Assembly: GCF_025961315.1 (NCBI RefSeq) | Contig: NZ_JAOQNK010000001.1 | Span: 1,488,001 to 1,552,000 of the forward strand | Source of the DNA: Sphingobacterium kitahiroshimense | Lineage (GTDB): Bacteria > Bacteroidota > Bacteroidia > Sphingobacteriales > Sphingobacteriaceae | Length of the DNA: 64,000 nt | Reading direction: 5' to 3' | Shown: one piece after another, positions 9,475-17,669 of the stretch | Position numbering within the stretch: the stretch's first letter is position 1 | Layout of the letters: every line of letters starts with the position of its first letter | Translations under genes and position numbers: made by a program | The notes under the pieces: model-generated | Seen by the model: only the letters and a program-made list of their open reading frames with translations | What the model was told of the DNA's origin: nothing | The model's database searches: none

Positions 9475-9858
9475 CTACAGCACTATAGTAATATAATTGA
9501 TGAAGATTGGGGGACCTCGCGGGAAGGTCGGAACTAAAGACTGCGAAATTTCATAAAGATCGATTGGAAATTTCCATAAAACACCCCACAGTGTAAAAAA
9601 TGGATTTAGGTTATGATAAACAGGCCCTTCGGAAAACTCAAAAAGATAATCAGAACTAAAGGTCCGAATTTCATTCTCACTATGGTGATCATTCCCCTTC
9701 TTTGTAATCGGATAAGGATGCTTATGCTGTATAACTTCACCCGATTTTAGAACATGGATATGTAGAAAAAATATACTACAGACAATCCAATAGAGATACA
9801 AAAAAACGATAAGATTCGCTTTTAAACTTCTAGATTGGATTTGTTTATGTATCAGCAC
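9475..9858 (-). CDS. His-rich single-pass membrane protein upstream of TonB receptor
   Basis: 127 residues. One hydrophobic segment (about 15-33) is followed by an exported part rich in His: HIHVLKSGEVIQHKHPYP, then DDHHSEN-like spacing (NDHHSENE). It ends with a PRGPP motif, which recalls the C-terminal R-x-PP tail of DUF2946-type small membrane proteins near metal-transport genes. I read it as a periplasm-facing metal-binding accessory to the receptor 76 bp downstream. The only plausible start in frame is GTG at 9858; it lies 5 nt past a promoter -7 box inside a long inverted repeat, so the mRNA may be leaderless. Function not proven. Confidence 0.6.
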   Translation of the reverse strand: MLIHKQIQSRSLKANLIVFLYLYWIVCSIFFLHIHVLKSGEVIQHKHPYPITKKGNDHHSENEIRTFSSDYLFEFSEGPVYHNLNPFFTLWGVLWKFPIDLYEISQSLVPTFPRGPPIFINYITIVL

Positions 9859-9862
9859 AAGG

Positions 9863-9893
9863 CAAATATACTAAAAAGCGTAATAGCAACAAA
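9863..9893 (-). promoter_or_regulatory. Near-ideal Bacteroidota promoter for the His-rich/TonB operon
   Basis: Reading the minus strand: TTTG (9893-9890), a 19-nt spacer, then TATATTTG (9870-9863), which matches the -33 TTTG and -7 TAnnTTTG consensus exactly. Transcription would start about 4-6 nt downstream, at the GTG start codon at 9858. The two non-palindromic elements (the loop and the base just outside the left arm) give the promoter its direction; the opposite strand reads TATATTTC and lacks the -33 TTTG. Confidence 0.6.
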
Positions 9894-9920
9894 GTTGCTA
9901 TTACGCTTTTTAGTATATTT
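9864..9920. repeat. Perfect 27-bp inverted repeat with 3-nt loop
   Basis: The arms 9864-9890 and 9894-9920 are exact reverse complements around the loop AAA. The arm contains GCGTAATAGCAAC next to the loop and an AT-rich distal end. It is far longer than a normal operator and overlaps both promoter boxes of the operon to its left. It could be a dimeric or tetrameric regulator site, a cruciform, a terminator for the gene ending at 10091, or the scar of a small mobile element. Confidence 0.9.
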
Positions 9921-10090
9921 CTTTTTACCTGTACAGCTTTTCGCGCAACACTTGAGTGCCTTAAATTGCTTTGAATGGAATTTTGCAGAACCTCAATTGT
10001 TCCTTTTCCAATTTTGAGTGTAATAAATAAGATTGGAAAAATTGTGATTTCAAGAGCTAACCCCGCAGGTAATGCCTTCAGCACATGCAC

Positions 10091-10459
10091 TTATTTTTTA
10101 ATACTCAACCAATCGATCGCATCTTGTAGCTCACGGAGTTCATAGCCCTTAGCTTCGCCCGGACTGATGTAACTAAAGGCATCCGTAAATTTTTCTACCG
10201 CTTTTTGATCGGTTACGATAGCCATCTTCTTCCAATCTGTAAAGTGCTTCACTCCTGCTACCAGATCCTGCACCCAGGCACCTGCAGTAAAGTTCTGCAC
10301 ATCGGTATCCAATACCAAAAGATAGTAGATCTCTTTATATTGATTGGCTAAGGATTCCAGGCCCGGCAATAAAACATCTTTTAAATCATCTTTGGTGACC
10401 TCTCCACTTGCACGAACGCCAAACACATGTTCAGGCAGATTTTGAATAACTTTAAGCAT
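10091..10459 (-). CDS. SpoIIAA-like / STAS-SEC14 domain protein
   Basis: 122 residues with no signal peptide, matching the SpoIIAA-like family (PF11964): the N-terminal MLKVIQNLPEHVFGVRASGEVTKDD segment (shown in part), the central YYLLVLDTDV strand, and the C-terminal EAKGYELRELQDAIDWL helix. Members fold like STAS/SEC14 lipid-binding domains; their role is unknown, and many are stress-linked single genes. It is a stand-alone gene. About 170 bp separate it from the 27-bp inverted repeat downstream, which might act as its terminator. Confidence 0.8.
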   Translation of the reverse strand: MLKVIQNLPEHVFGVRASGEVTKDDLKDVLLPGLESLANQYKEIYYLLVLDTDVQNFTAGAWVQDLVAGVKHFTDWKKMAIVTDQKAVEKFTDAFSYISPGEAKGYELRELQDAIDWLSIKK

Positions 10460-10523
10460 ATCATGAACGTTATGTATACAAAAGATACAAACAAGGCTCC
10501 ATTTAGTTCACATCGACTCTTTG

Positions 10524-11795
10524 TTATAATTTTTCTAAAGTAAAATCATCTCCGTAAACAGTTCCGGTACCAGCCTTATAAAAGTATAAAGTTGCCGTTG
10601 TTTGTGTCGCTCCCGTTGTAAAAGTAACGGAATTATTGCTGTATGCAGTTGTATTAAAGGCCGCATCGACAGCAGCGCCGCCATAACCTTTAACCCCAAG
10701 TAACACCTGTTGTCCAGCAGCGGCAACTTTACCATATCCAGAAAACCGATAGGTCGTATTAGGTTGCAGTCCCGTTAAATACTGTTCAACAGCATTTGCT
10801 CCCCCCGTCAATTGAATACATTTTAAACCTGTACGCATATTGGAATTAACAATCGCCGCATTGCCACCCCAAGAAGTCCAAGGCGAAAGTGTACCTGTTT
10901 CAAACCCACCATTGTAAAAGATAGGCAGATTATAAACACGTACATAATCCACTTGCATATTAAACGGCAAATCCGCGTTCGTAATAGCACCAGGCCAACC
11001 CGCTCCACCAGCTTGATTTAAAATTAAATAAAAAGGAACATCAAATGGCCATTGTTGCCAGGTCGCTCCAGTGGCCTTCGTATACGTATACTGAAGGGTA
11101 TTATTAACAAAAAATTTGAGCGCATTCGGGCTCCACTCGAGACCATAAATATTATAGTCTGCTGCATTATAGTTTGTAGAATGTGTCGCACTGGTACCTC
11201 CCCCAGAACCTGTTACGGTCGCATTATGCACCGATTGATGCACGACCATCTCATTATTGACATGCTCCATAATATCGATTTCACCACATCCCGGCCATCC
11301 GGCATAAGCCGTTGCAGGTTCTGGCATCATCCATATCGCTGGCCACGAACCCCTTCCTTGGGTAAATTTTGCCCTGACCTCTACTTTACCAAAGGTCATA
11401 CTGAATTTACTCTGTGATTTAACACCGCCACTATGATACGGAACCGGATCTGTTGGAATCACAGCATTGTCCATGCGCAGCACGAGATTATTACCATCTT
11501 GCGAAACATAATCAGATGTATGCGTCATATACTTGTTCCAGGCTACAGTACCGCGTTCGGCATAGCTCCATTTACTGTTGTCAAAGCCCCCTACCGTATT
11601 GAATTCATCCGACCAAATTAATTCATAATCGGATAAACTTTGTACGGAAGCGGTAATCGCAACCGCTTTTGTTTTTGACACATTTAACAATTGATCAGTT
11701 GATTGGTTCACATGTTCTTTGCTGCAGGATACATGAATACTGCAAACAGCTAGCAAAGAACCAGCTGCCATAAAATTTAGGGTTTTTCTGTTCAT
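10524..11795 (-). CDS. GH16 endo-beta-glucanase lipoprotein with C-terminal carbohydrate-binding module
   Basis: 423 residues. A lipoprotein signal ends at Cys24 (IHVSC). The GH16 domain is at about 55-290, with the catalytic motif GEIDIMEH at 171-178: nucleophile Glu172, helper Asp174, acid/base Glu177. The extra Met in E-I-D-I-M-E is typical of laminarinase-type enzymes. A beta-jelly-roll module (about 293-423, YNGGFETGTLSPW...) resembles CBM4/9. It should hydrolyse beta-1,3- or mixed-linked glucan at the cell surface. It is not beside a SusCD pair, so it is a solitary scavenging enzyme. Substrate within GH16 is uncertain. Confidence 0.9.
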   Translation of the reverse strand: MNRKTLNFMAAGSLLAVCSIHVSCSKEHVNQSTDQLLNVSKTKAVAITASVQSLSDYELIWSDEFNTVGGFDNSKWSYAERGTVAWNKYMTHTSDYVSQDGNNLVLRMDNAVIPTDPVPYHSGGVKSQSKFSMTFGKVEVRAKFTQGRGSWPAIWMMPEPATAYAGWPGCGEIDIMEHVNNEMVVHQSVHNATVTGSGGGTSATHSTNYNAADYNIYGLEWSPNALKFFVNNTLQYTYTKATGATWQQWPFDVPFYLILNQAGGAGWPGAITNADLPFNMQVDYVRVYNLPIFYNGGFETGTLSPWTSWGGNAAIVNSNMRTGLKCIQLTGGANAVEQYLTGLQPNTTYRFSGYGKVAAAGQQVLLGVKGYGGAAVDAAFNTTAYSNNSVTFTTGATQTTATLYFYKAGTGTVYGDDFTLEKL

Positions 11796-12251
11796 AATGA
11801 TTATTTAAAAATTTAAAAAGTGCTCACTATAAATTGTAACTAGAAAATCCACTTTGATCACATTCTTTACGGTCTTATCTAATCTTACCCACGTTAGTTA
11901 CAAGGTTATTGGTTATATTTATGTACTACATAATATTTCTAAGATACAATAAATTTTAGGATAACAACTAATTTTTCAATAAAAACTAGGGCGTATGGTG
12001 AATGCATTCCCTTTGCATCTGCATTGAAAGACAGCAATAAATTACAGGGATAGGTTTAAGCTATAATTTAAATCATTTCATCTTTTCCGAGATGCTTAAC
12101 GACATAAATGACATCAGATTTCTCTCAAATAAATAACATAACAGCAAATATTTCCTTGCCGTTTACACGTTAAAATAAGAAATAGTTGTGGGGAAGAATG
12201 AAGATACAGAAGAGTAAAAATTAACCAAATAGAGCTGTAATAAACGTGAAA
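11796..12251. other. Intergenic region upstream of GH16 gene, with a possible coding remnant
   Basis: No intact gene. On the minus strand around 12165-12070 two short in-frame pieces (NGKEIFAVMLFI, stop, EKSDVIYVVKHLGKDEMI, stop) look like the C-terminus of a decayed protein. The first 150 bases must hold the GH16 promoter, but no clear TAnnTTTG box was found. Confidence 0.3.
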
Positions 12252-12346
12252 AGATGCTTTCCGATTAAGGAAGCATCTTTTCTTTATAATAACTGCAAAG
12301 CTTTGATGTTTGTTTTCACCAAAGCTTTATCCTTCTGAATACAAGA

Positions 12347-12562
12347 CTAACCATTTAGCATTTTTACCGCCAAGATATATTTACACAGTCCGCGTTTTCC
12401 TTGATGATTGGTAAACCAGTCGCAGGTACATTGCTATTTGTCTCCAGCAATTATCACGGTATGTTTTACTCCCGAACCTTCAACTCTGGCTTCGATGTAG
12501 CTTGGCGTATTTTTGACAAATTACGGTAGTTATATGGTGACAGTTCAGGTAAAAGCCGTATC
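12347..12562 (-). pseudogene. Internally deleted, mutated copy of the SWIM zinc-finger gene
   Basis: This is a fragment of a second SWIM gene, closely similar to the 3' end of the intact gene at 16332-17666. The segment 12252-12522 aligns with 16237-16506, including the last roughly 55 codons and the downstream hairpin. Upstream of 12522 it jumps to a piece aligning with 16818-16857 (IRLLPELSPYNYR against IRLSLALSPDNYR), so about 311 bp have been deleted, with a frame change. The remnant has a TAG at 12434-12436 in place of the first Gln of DKQQC, and the zinc ligand His of CKHIL has become Tyr. It abuts the stop codon of the peroxidase gene. It cannot make a functional protein. Confidence 0.9.
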
Positions 12563-12569
12563 ACGATCA

Positions 12570-14363
12570 TTAATCATCCAGCGCCTTGATAAAAGCAATG
12601 ATTTTAGCCGTTTCCTGATCCGTCAATTCCAAAGAATCTGTCGGTAAAGTCTGGTTTTCCAGTGCAAATCCAAATTGCTTTCCACCACCTTTATTGTAAA
12701 AATCCATCACCTGCTCTAAGGTCGTGTAACCACCATTATGCATATACGGAGCCGTTTTACTACTGTTGCGCACAGTAGGCGTTTTAAAAGCATACTGCAA
12801 TTGATCTACCGTACTATGATAACGACCTCTCCCCCTATCAGGATCCAATATTTTATTCGTATAATCTGTCGCCACACCTAGTACCTCAGACTCGGTCTTG
12901 CTATATTCAGGAGGAACGGTACCGTTGAACAAAGGTATAAAATGACAGGTCGCACACTTTCCCTTTCCAATAAACAGGTTAAAACCATCCCGCTGTTCCT
13001 GCGTCATCGCCTGCTTATCCCCTTTCATGTACTGGTCAAATGGCGAACTGAATACAGACAAAGAGCGGACATAACTTGCTAGTACATTTTGCAGTTGCCA
13101 GCCCTCGATTGTATCGGTCTGATAGATTTTTTTGAAGTCACTGCTATAGCTATGCTCCTTATTGAGATGAGCCGCTATTTTCGTCATGTCACCATGCATC
13201 TCATCTTTATTTGTAATCACATCTACACTCTGTCCTTCTAGGTCTTCCCTACGCATATCCCAGAATTGACCATGCTGATAATTGCTATAGGAAATAGACG
13301 GAGTATTACGATCCATAGGTATTCCTGACAGTGCCATCGGAACTTTCAGTCCATCAGAAAATGCTTTTTCAGGATGATGGCAAGAAATACAGGAGCGACT
13401 CTGATCACCAGAGAGCATATTTTCACGAAACAGTTTAGCACCTAGAGCAACCTTTACTCCGCTCATTTTGTGTTTTTCCGACGGCGCGAAAAAATCAGGA
13501 TTGAATGCTTTCTCACTAAATAGGTTTGAGGCTTCGGGATTTATCGGGTGGTTTACATCTAGAGGAACAATACCTTCTGTAGTACGAAAATCAAATAAAG
13601 CATCAGACAGTCGATTAAGGTGCAAATCGATAAAAACCAGATAGTCAAAACTGTCTTTATCCTTTACCTTGTCCAATTCTTTATTGGCGGCTTTGATGAG
13701 GTTCAGGATATAATCAATTTTATCCCCATTTTTTACGATTGGCTTGATCATTAAGAGAGCATCTCCGACACCGTTAAGCGCAGCTATTGATTCTTTCAGT
13801 CCGTGACCCGATACTGGAGTATCAAAACCTGTAATTCCCAACGTCGTGACCCTGAAAATTTGATTACGAAGCGCTTCCATAACCTGAGGAAGGGATAGCG
13901 TATTTACTTCAAAATAAGTGTCAATCGCTAAAGATTTGTTCTTTAATTTTTTTAAAAACCGTAAGGTTTCCTGTTGCTGCGAACCATCATATGCCGGGTA
14001 AAAATACTCCTCTAAAGTCTGTAAACCTTCAGCTTCAATAACCGCATTTTCTTCAATCTCAATTTCATCCAGATTGGGCCCATTCAAAAAACGTGCAGTC
14101 TCGGGCATAAAATATGCAACTGCCCATTCCATCGATTTATAATTCGACCGTATGCTATCAAATTGAGACTGTAAATTTCTCGACGGATCTTTCCGCTCCA
14201 CAGAAGCTATAAGCTGATCAATCTGCTTTTCAAAATGCACATTCTGTTGCAAAACAGAAGTTCTCAGAAATTCGAGATCCTTATCGTTACCCTGAGTATT
14301 TCCTTTGCACATAACAGCTAACAAGGCAATAGCAAACAGACCATATACGATCCAATTTTTCAT
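12570..14363 (-). CDS. Di-haem cytochrome c peroxidase (MauG/CcpA family) with N-terminal helical domain
   Basis: 597 residues: an N-terminal export signal (AIALLAVMC; possible but non-canonical lipobox at Cys19), a helical imelysin-like region at about 30-265, then the di-haem peroxidase domain. The two c-haem sites are CISCH (325-329) and CATCH (470-474), and the region after the second (PLFNGTVPP...) is family-typical. It should reduce H2O2 or oxidise a protein or cofactor in the periplasm. It is preceded on the same strand by a PhoX-like lipoprotein gene, but a terminator hairpin separates them. A decayed SWIM fragment lies directly at its 3' end. Confidence 0.88.
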   Translation of the reverse strand: MKNWIVYGLFAIALLAVMCKGNTQGNDKDLEFLRTSVLQQNVHFEKQIDQLIASVERKDPSRNLQSQFDSIRSNYKSMEWAVAYFMPETARFLNGPNLDEIEIEENAVIEAEGLQTLEEYFYPAYDGSQQQETLRFLKKLKNKSLAIDTYFEVNTLSLPQVMEALRNQIFRVTTLGITGFDTPVSGHGLKESIAALNGVGDALLMIKPIVKNGDKIDYILNLIKAANKELDKVKDKDSFDYLVFIDLHLNRLSDALFDFRTTEGIVPLDVNHPINPEASNLFSEKAFNPDFFAPSEKHKMSGVKVALGAKLFRENMLSGDQSRSCISCHHPEKAFSDGLKVPMALSGIPMDRNTPSISYSNYQHGQFWDMRREDLEGQSVDVITNKDEMHGDMTKIAAHLNKEHSYSSDFKKIYQTDTIEGWQLQNVLASYVRSLSVFSSPFDQYMKGDKQAMTQEQRDGFNLFIGKGKCATCHFIPLFNGTVPPEYSKTESEVLGVATDYTNKILDPDRGRGRYHSTVDQLQYAFKTPTVRNSSKTAPYMHNGGYTTLEQVMDFYNKGGGKQFGFALENQTLPTDSLELTDQETAKIIAFIKALDD

Positions 14364-14449
14364 TCTATTTTTTCTTTAGTACACTATTAAAATGGCTTCA
14401 ATCAATCGTAATATCAATCTACATCACCATTTATGACGTTAAAAAATAC

Positions 14450-14478
14450 AGGTATCCTACAACAAGAGCAGGATACCT
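14450..14478 (-). terminator. Terminator after the PhoX-like gene
   Basis: A perfect 9-bp stem, AGGTATCCT (14450-14458) with AGGATACCT (14470-14478). On the minus strand it is followed by GTATTTTTT. It separates the DUF839 gene from the peroxidase gene. Confidence 0.75.
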
Positions 14479-14508
14479 ATTTATAAAGATTTGACGAGAT
14501 GTAGAATG

Positions 14509-15990
14509 CTATTTTTGTACATTACGGATAAGCACAACCTGCCCACCTTCTTTGCTAATAACAGCACCCGATCCATCTGCATTTGCAAATTTATCGCTCT
14601 GCCAAGTGTGTGAGTGAATATTGACCGCAAAGGTATTCGGTATCCCTACCAGATGCGATACATCAACCATAGCACCAAATTCCCAAGAACCAAACTTATT
14701 CAGATTGCCACTCTGGTTATAGTTTTTTTGCCAGTCAGCATCGTTACGGTTGTGCTTCATATTCAACCAAGGTTTATAAGTTTTAGTCGCCATACTATAT
14801 TGCCAGATATAAGAATCATGCTTAGCATCCGTATAATAAGAATCGCCGTCTTCCTGAATATACACGTAGTTCTCCGTTACACACAGGTTATCGGGATTAA
14901 TCAGGTTGTTACCTGGATCAGAGTCACCCTCAGCGATTACTTCCAGCTTACCTTTCAGCATATCTTTCGCATCCAGATTCAGCTTATAGACACGCCCCCA
15001 CATTGTCAGTCCTTCCGTCGGAGTACTACCGTTGGCAGACTGTCCCGTTGCAGTAAAGTAAATCTCTCTTCCATTGTTGGCCCCTTTTCTGTAATCAACA
15101 TCTTCTACACGAGAAAAGCGAATGGCATTGTTGTCCATGTTCTTTTTGTTTATCTCTTTACCCATTAGATTCTTAGCATTGGGAATCTCGACAAACTCAA
15201 CCTCATACGAGCTACCTTTTTTGATATTCGTTTCCGTAAAATCGTTGTTGGTTCTCTTTAAAGCGTATAGTTTTCCATTATCCAGATCACCCTGTTTATC
15301 GGATACATACATGATCAACTGTCCTGCAGACTGATGGCTAGAGCTGTACGACTGATCTTCACCGATCAGAATGTACGTTTTACCATTAGATATATCTTTG
15401 GGAAGCGGTACTGCATTTTCCATAGAAGCTTTACCTAGAGCAGGTTTAACCCGATTTTTATCAGAGCGTTGTGCTGTCGAAGCCACAGGACTCAGTTCGT
15501 GGACCATACTTTCTTCACCCGATTCACCTGCAGTTAAGAAAGCAGAAAAACCATGCTCTTCGGGAGTAGCCAGCGTGGCAGAACAAAGTCTTGTCGTGCC
15601 ACCAGTACCATCCATAATATACTCACCTTTAACCGGTTTAAAATTATTATCTAAAAACACCCGTGATACAGATTGCGTAATCTCATGATTAGTGATCATC
15701 AAAAAACCATTTGAATTCGGATCTTTCATAAATCCGGCACCATCTGGTTGTCCTGCAAATACAAATTCCGGAGAACCGGCAAGTTTATCCGAACTGGAAA
15801 TAAGCGAAGTGATATTCAGATTTTCAAAGCCAGCCATCCCATACACAAAAACGGGTTCTTTTGAATAATTATCCACATGGGCTACAGGAGGTTTTTCCGC
15901 ATTGTCACCGATCTTGTCATTATCGTTACAGCTAACTGCACCACCTACTGACAGTAATAAACTTAGAATAGTAATTGGTTTTCTTCTCAT
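14509..15990 (-). CDS. PhoX-like (DUF839) lipoprotein
   Basis: 493 residues. A lipoprotein signal ends at Cys21 (GGAVSC). The rest is a beta-propeller of the PhoX/DUF839 type. Visible blocks are the N-terminal GAGFMKDPNSNGFLMITNHE, the metal-binding-type ENAVPLP and FSRVEDVDYRKG, and the C-terminal NPDNLCVTENYVYIQEDG. PhoX is a calcium/iron phosphatase of the periplasm or surface. The acidic residues that follow VED and QED fit that fold, but activity cannot be confirmed from sequence. Its neighbour is a di-haem peroxidase; a functional link is possible but the two are separated by a terminator. Confidence 0.75.
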   Translation of the reverse strand: MRRKPITILSLLLSVGGAVSCNDNDKIGDNAEKPPVAHVDNYSKEPVFVYGMAGFENLNITSLISSSDKLAGSPEFVFAGQPDGAGFMKDPNSNGFLMITNHEITQSVSRVFLDNNFKPVKGEYIMDGTGGTTRLCSATLATPEEHGFSAFLTAGESGEESMVHELSPVASTAQRSDKNRVKPALGKASMENAVPLPKDISNGKTYILIGEDQSYSSSHQSAGQLIMYVSDKQGDLDNGKLYALKRTNNDFTETNIKKGSSYEVEFVEIPNAKNLMGKEINKKNMDNNAIRFSRVEDVDYRKGANNGREIYFTATGQSANGSTPTEGLTMWGRVYKLNLDAKDMLKGKLEVIAEGDSDPGNNLINPDNLCVTENYVYIQEDGDSYYTDAKHDSYIWQYSMATKTYKPWLNMKHNRNDADWQKNYNQSGNLNKFGSWEFGAMVDVSHLVGIPNTFAVNIHSHTWQSDKFANADGSGAVISKEGGQVVLIRNVQK

Positions 15991-16331
15991 GCTGTAAAAG
16001 TATCATATGCACATTACCCCTACATTAAATTCATTTTAAATAAAAAAATTGTTGCACAGCGATTAAAAAGACTGTCTATCTTAGCAGACAACAGGTACAT
16101 CTACACTTGTTATCGCAGGGAGTAATTCTTTAAAACACAACGATCCTGAGATCGGTCTATTTACTTCTACACAGGATAAGCCTTCAATCTCAGACATGAA
16201 ATATTTTGTGTTAGATTTATTTAAAATGCTAAAAAAAATGCTTTCCAACTAAGGAAAGCATCTTTAATTAATAATAACCGCGAAGCTTTGATGTTTGTTT
16301 TCACCAAAACTTCAGCTTTCTGAATACAAGA
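15991..16331. other. Intergenic region with terminator and a 38-codon open frame
   Basis: It holds the SWIM gene terminator (see below) and, at 16081-16197 on the minus strand, an ATG-to-stop open frame of 38 codons (MSEIEGLSCV... ending VPVVC). The frame uses ordinary-looking codons and contains three Cys, but I know no relative and it has no clear ribosome site. It may be chance, a remnant, or a small peptide gene. Confidence 0.35.
16239..16261 (-). terminator. Terminator of the WGR-SWIM operon
   Basis: Stem ATGCTTTCC (16239-16247) with GGAAAGCAT (16253-16261). On the minus strand it is followed by eight T residues (16238-16231). The decayed SWIM copy carries a related hairpin at about 12252-12276. 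Confidence 0.88.
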
Positions 16332-17666
16332 CTAGCCATTTAGCATTTTCACTGCTAAAATATGTTTACACAGTCCGCGTTTTCCTTGATGATTCGTAAA
16401 CCAGTCACAGGTACATTGCTGTTTGTCTCCAGCAATAATCACGGTATGCTTTACACCCGAACCTTCAACTCGGGCTTCGATATAGTTTGGCGTATTTTTG
16501 ACAAATTGAACACCATCTGTTGTCACTAATTTCTGTGCATTCTTCAATCTTGGATTTAGAGCAAGAATACGCTCTGTCTTGAAGGGCAATCTGCGGTAAT
16601 AATGCTGATGATCGTGCAGATCATACCCGAGTAAACCTATTGAGGAAAGGGAACCTGTCAAGGTATCCATGGATGCAAAATCCACATCGTGTTCTATCGC
16701 TAATAAAGTCGGATCAAAAAGTGCATTGGACTTGAGCAGGCTGTTCACGGCATGTACCCATTCTTGAGGCACCGCCTTGACCATATTTTCCAATACATTT
16801 CCTTCCCCTGAAAAACCACGGTAGTTATCGGGCGATAATGCCAACGAAAGTCTGATCTTACCAAAATCGGCAACAAAGGCACAACTCTCGCCTCCGTCTT
16901 CCTGATAGACGATCAACTTTTCCGCATAAGGCAAGATTCCCTCCAATAAACGCAAGCGCTGTACACCGCCTACGCGTACTGATCCCGCTGTTGCAATAGG
17001 TGAAAACACAAACCTGGGCCCTCTTTGGCTCAGGAATAACTCACCTTTCACATTCCCTTTTGGAATGCCCTGAAACAGTTGGATAATCTGTATTTTGGAC
17101 AAACTGTATTTTTCTTGCATACCGGCAAGATAAAGCTGTACAGAAGTCAATCCTTTGATCCATCGGGGTGGTAAAGTGACTTTCTTTTCCACTACTTTGG
17201 TTTTATCGGTACTGATGGAAACCTCTTTACTTCCGACACCCAGCACCATTTTCTCCGTTTTTTTAACGGCATTTAAAGCATTGAGCATAGGCTCATTAAA
17301 GTCTACATTGGTCGTACCACTGCTGATAAACTCGCCATCAATGGCATCTTCAAGCAGGTCAACCCGTGCATACACACCATTGCAGGAAGAGAATCCTTCA
17401 AAGCGGATCTGATCTGTACCAGCAGATACAATAGGATCCCGTAGGCTCGGGGGTACCGGTCCAAAACTAGACTGCACCACTTTGGCCAATGTCAATAAGC
17501 ATTTTGAAGTTAATAGCGGATCGGTAATACTGCCCCAGAAAAAACACGGAACAGCACTTACCTCACTTAATTCGGACTGGTGGGCAAGCACCAATTGCTG
17601 CATTCCTGATTGCTGTACAAGTGTTGAATTATTGCTGTAGCTGAACGCTAAATCTGTAATTGCCAT
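16332..17666 (-). CDS. SWIM zinc-finger protein
   Basis: 444 residues with no signal peptide. The C-terminus has a complete SWIM motif: Cys418, Cys420, Cys433 and His435 (CTC...CKH), which binds zinc and is predicted to contact DNA or proteins. The large N-terminal part is unassigned; it resembles the SWIM proteins encoded beside WGR, MoxR-ATPase and VWA genes in many bacteria (like the E. coli yehLMPQ/molR cluster). Here only the WGR gene is next to it, 3 nt upstream, so the two are surely co-transcribed. The molecular role is unknown. A broken paralogue lies 4 kb away. Confidence 0.85.
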   Translation of the reverse strand: MAITDLAFSYSNNSTLVQQSGMQQLVLAHQSELSEVSAVPCFFWGSITDPLLTSKCLLTLAKVVQSSFGPVPPSLRDPIVSAGTDQIRFEGFSSCNGVYARVDLLEDAIDGEFISSGTTNVDFNEPMLNALNAVKKTEKMVLGVGSKEVSISTDKTKVVEKKVTLPPRWIKGLTSVQLYLAGMQEKYSLSKIQIIQLFQGIPKGNVKGELFLSQRGPRFVFSPIATAGSVRVGGVQRLRLLEGILPYAEKLIVYQEDGGESCAFVADFGKIRLSLALSPDNYRGFSGEGNVLENMVKAVPQEWVHAVNSLLKSNALFDPTLLAIEHDVDFASMDTLTGSLSSIGLLGYDLHDHQHYYRRLPFKTERILALNPRLKNAQKLVTTDGVQFVKNTPNYIEARVEGSGVKHTVIIAGDKQQCTCDWFTNHQGKRGLCKHILAVKMLNG

Positions 17667-17669
17667 GTC

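Noticed and set aside
9835..10017. 60-codon plus-strand frame across the inverted repeat
   Set aside because: Its similarity to the opposite-strand frame is produced by the palindrome itself, not by shared coding origin.
9845..10090. 81-codon minus-strand frame with a hydrophobic stretch between the His-rich and SpoIIAA-like genes
   Set aside because: It runs through the perfect inverted repeat, overlaps the promoter and shows no family match; a remnant is possible but not supportable.
14614..15168. 184-codon plus-strand frame inside the PhoX-like gene
   Set aside because: Antisense shadow of a well-supported gene with no independent evidence.
12570..15990. PhoX-like and peroxidase genes as one operon
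   Set aside because: A perfect hairpin with a T run lies between them, so separate transcripts are more likely.
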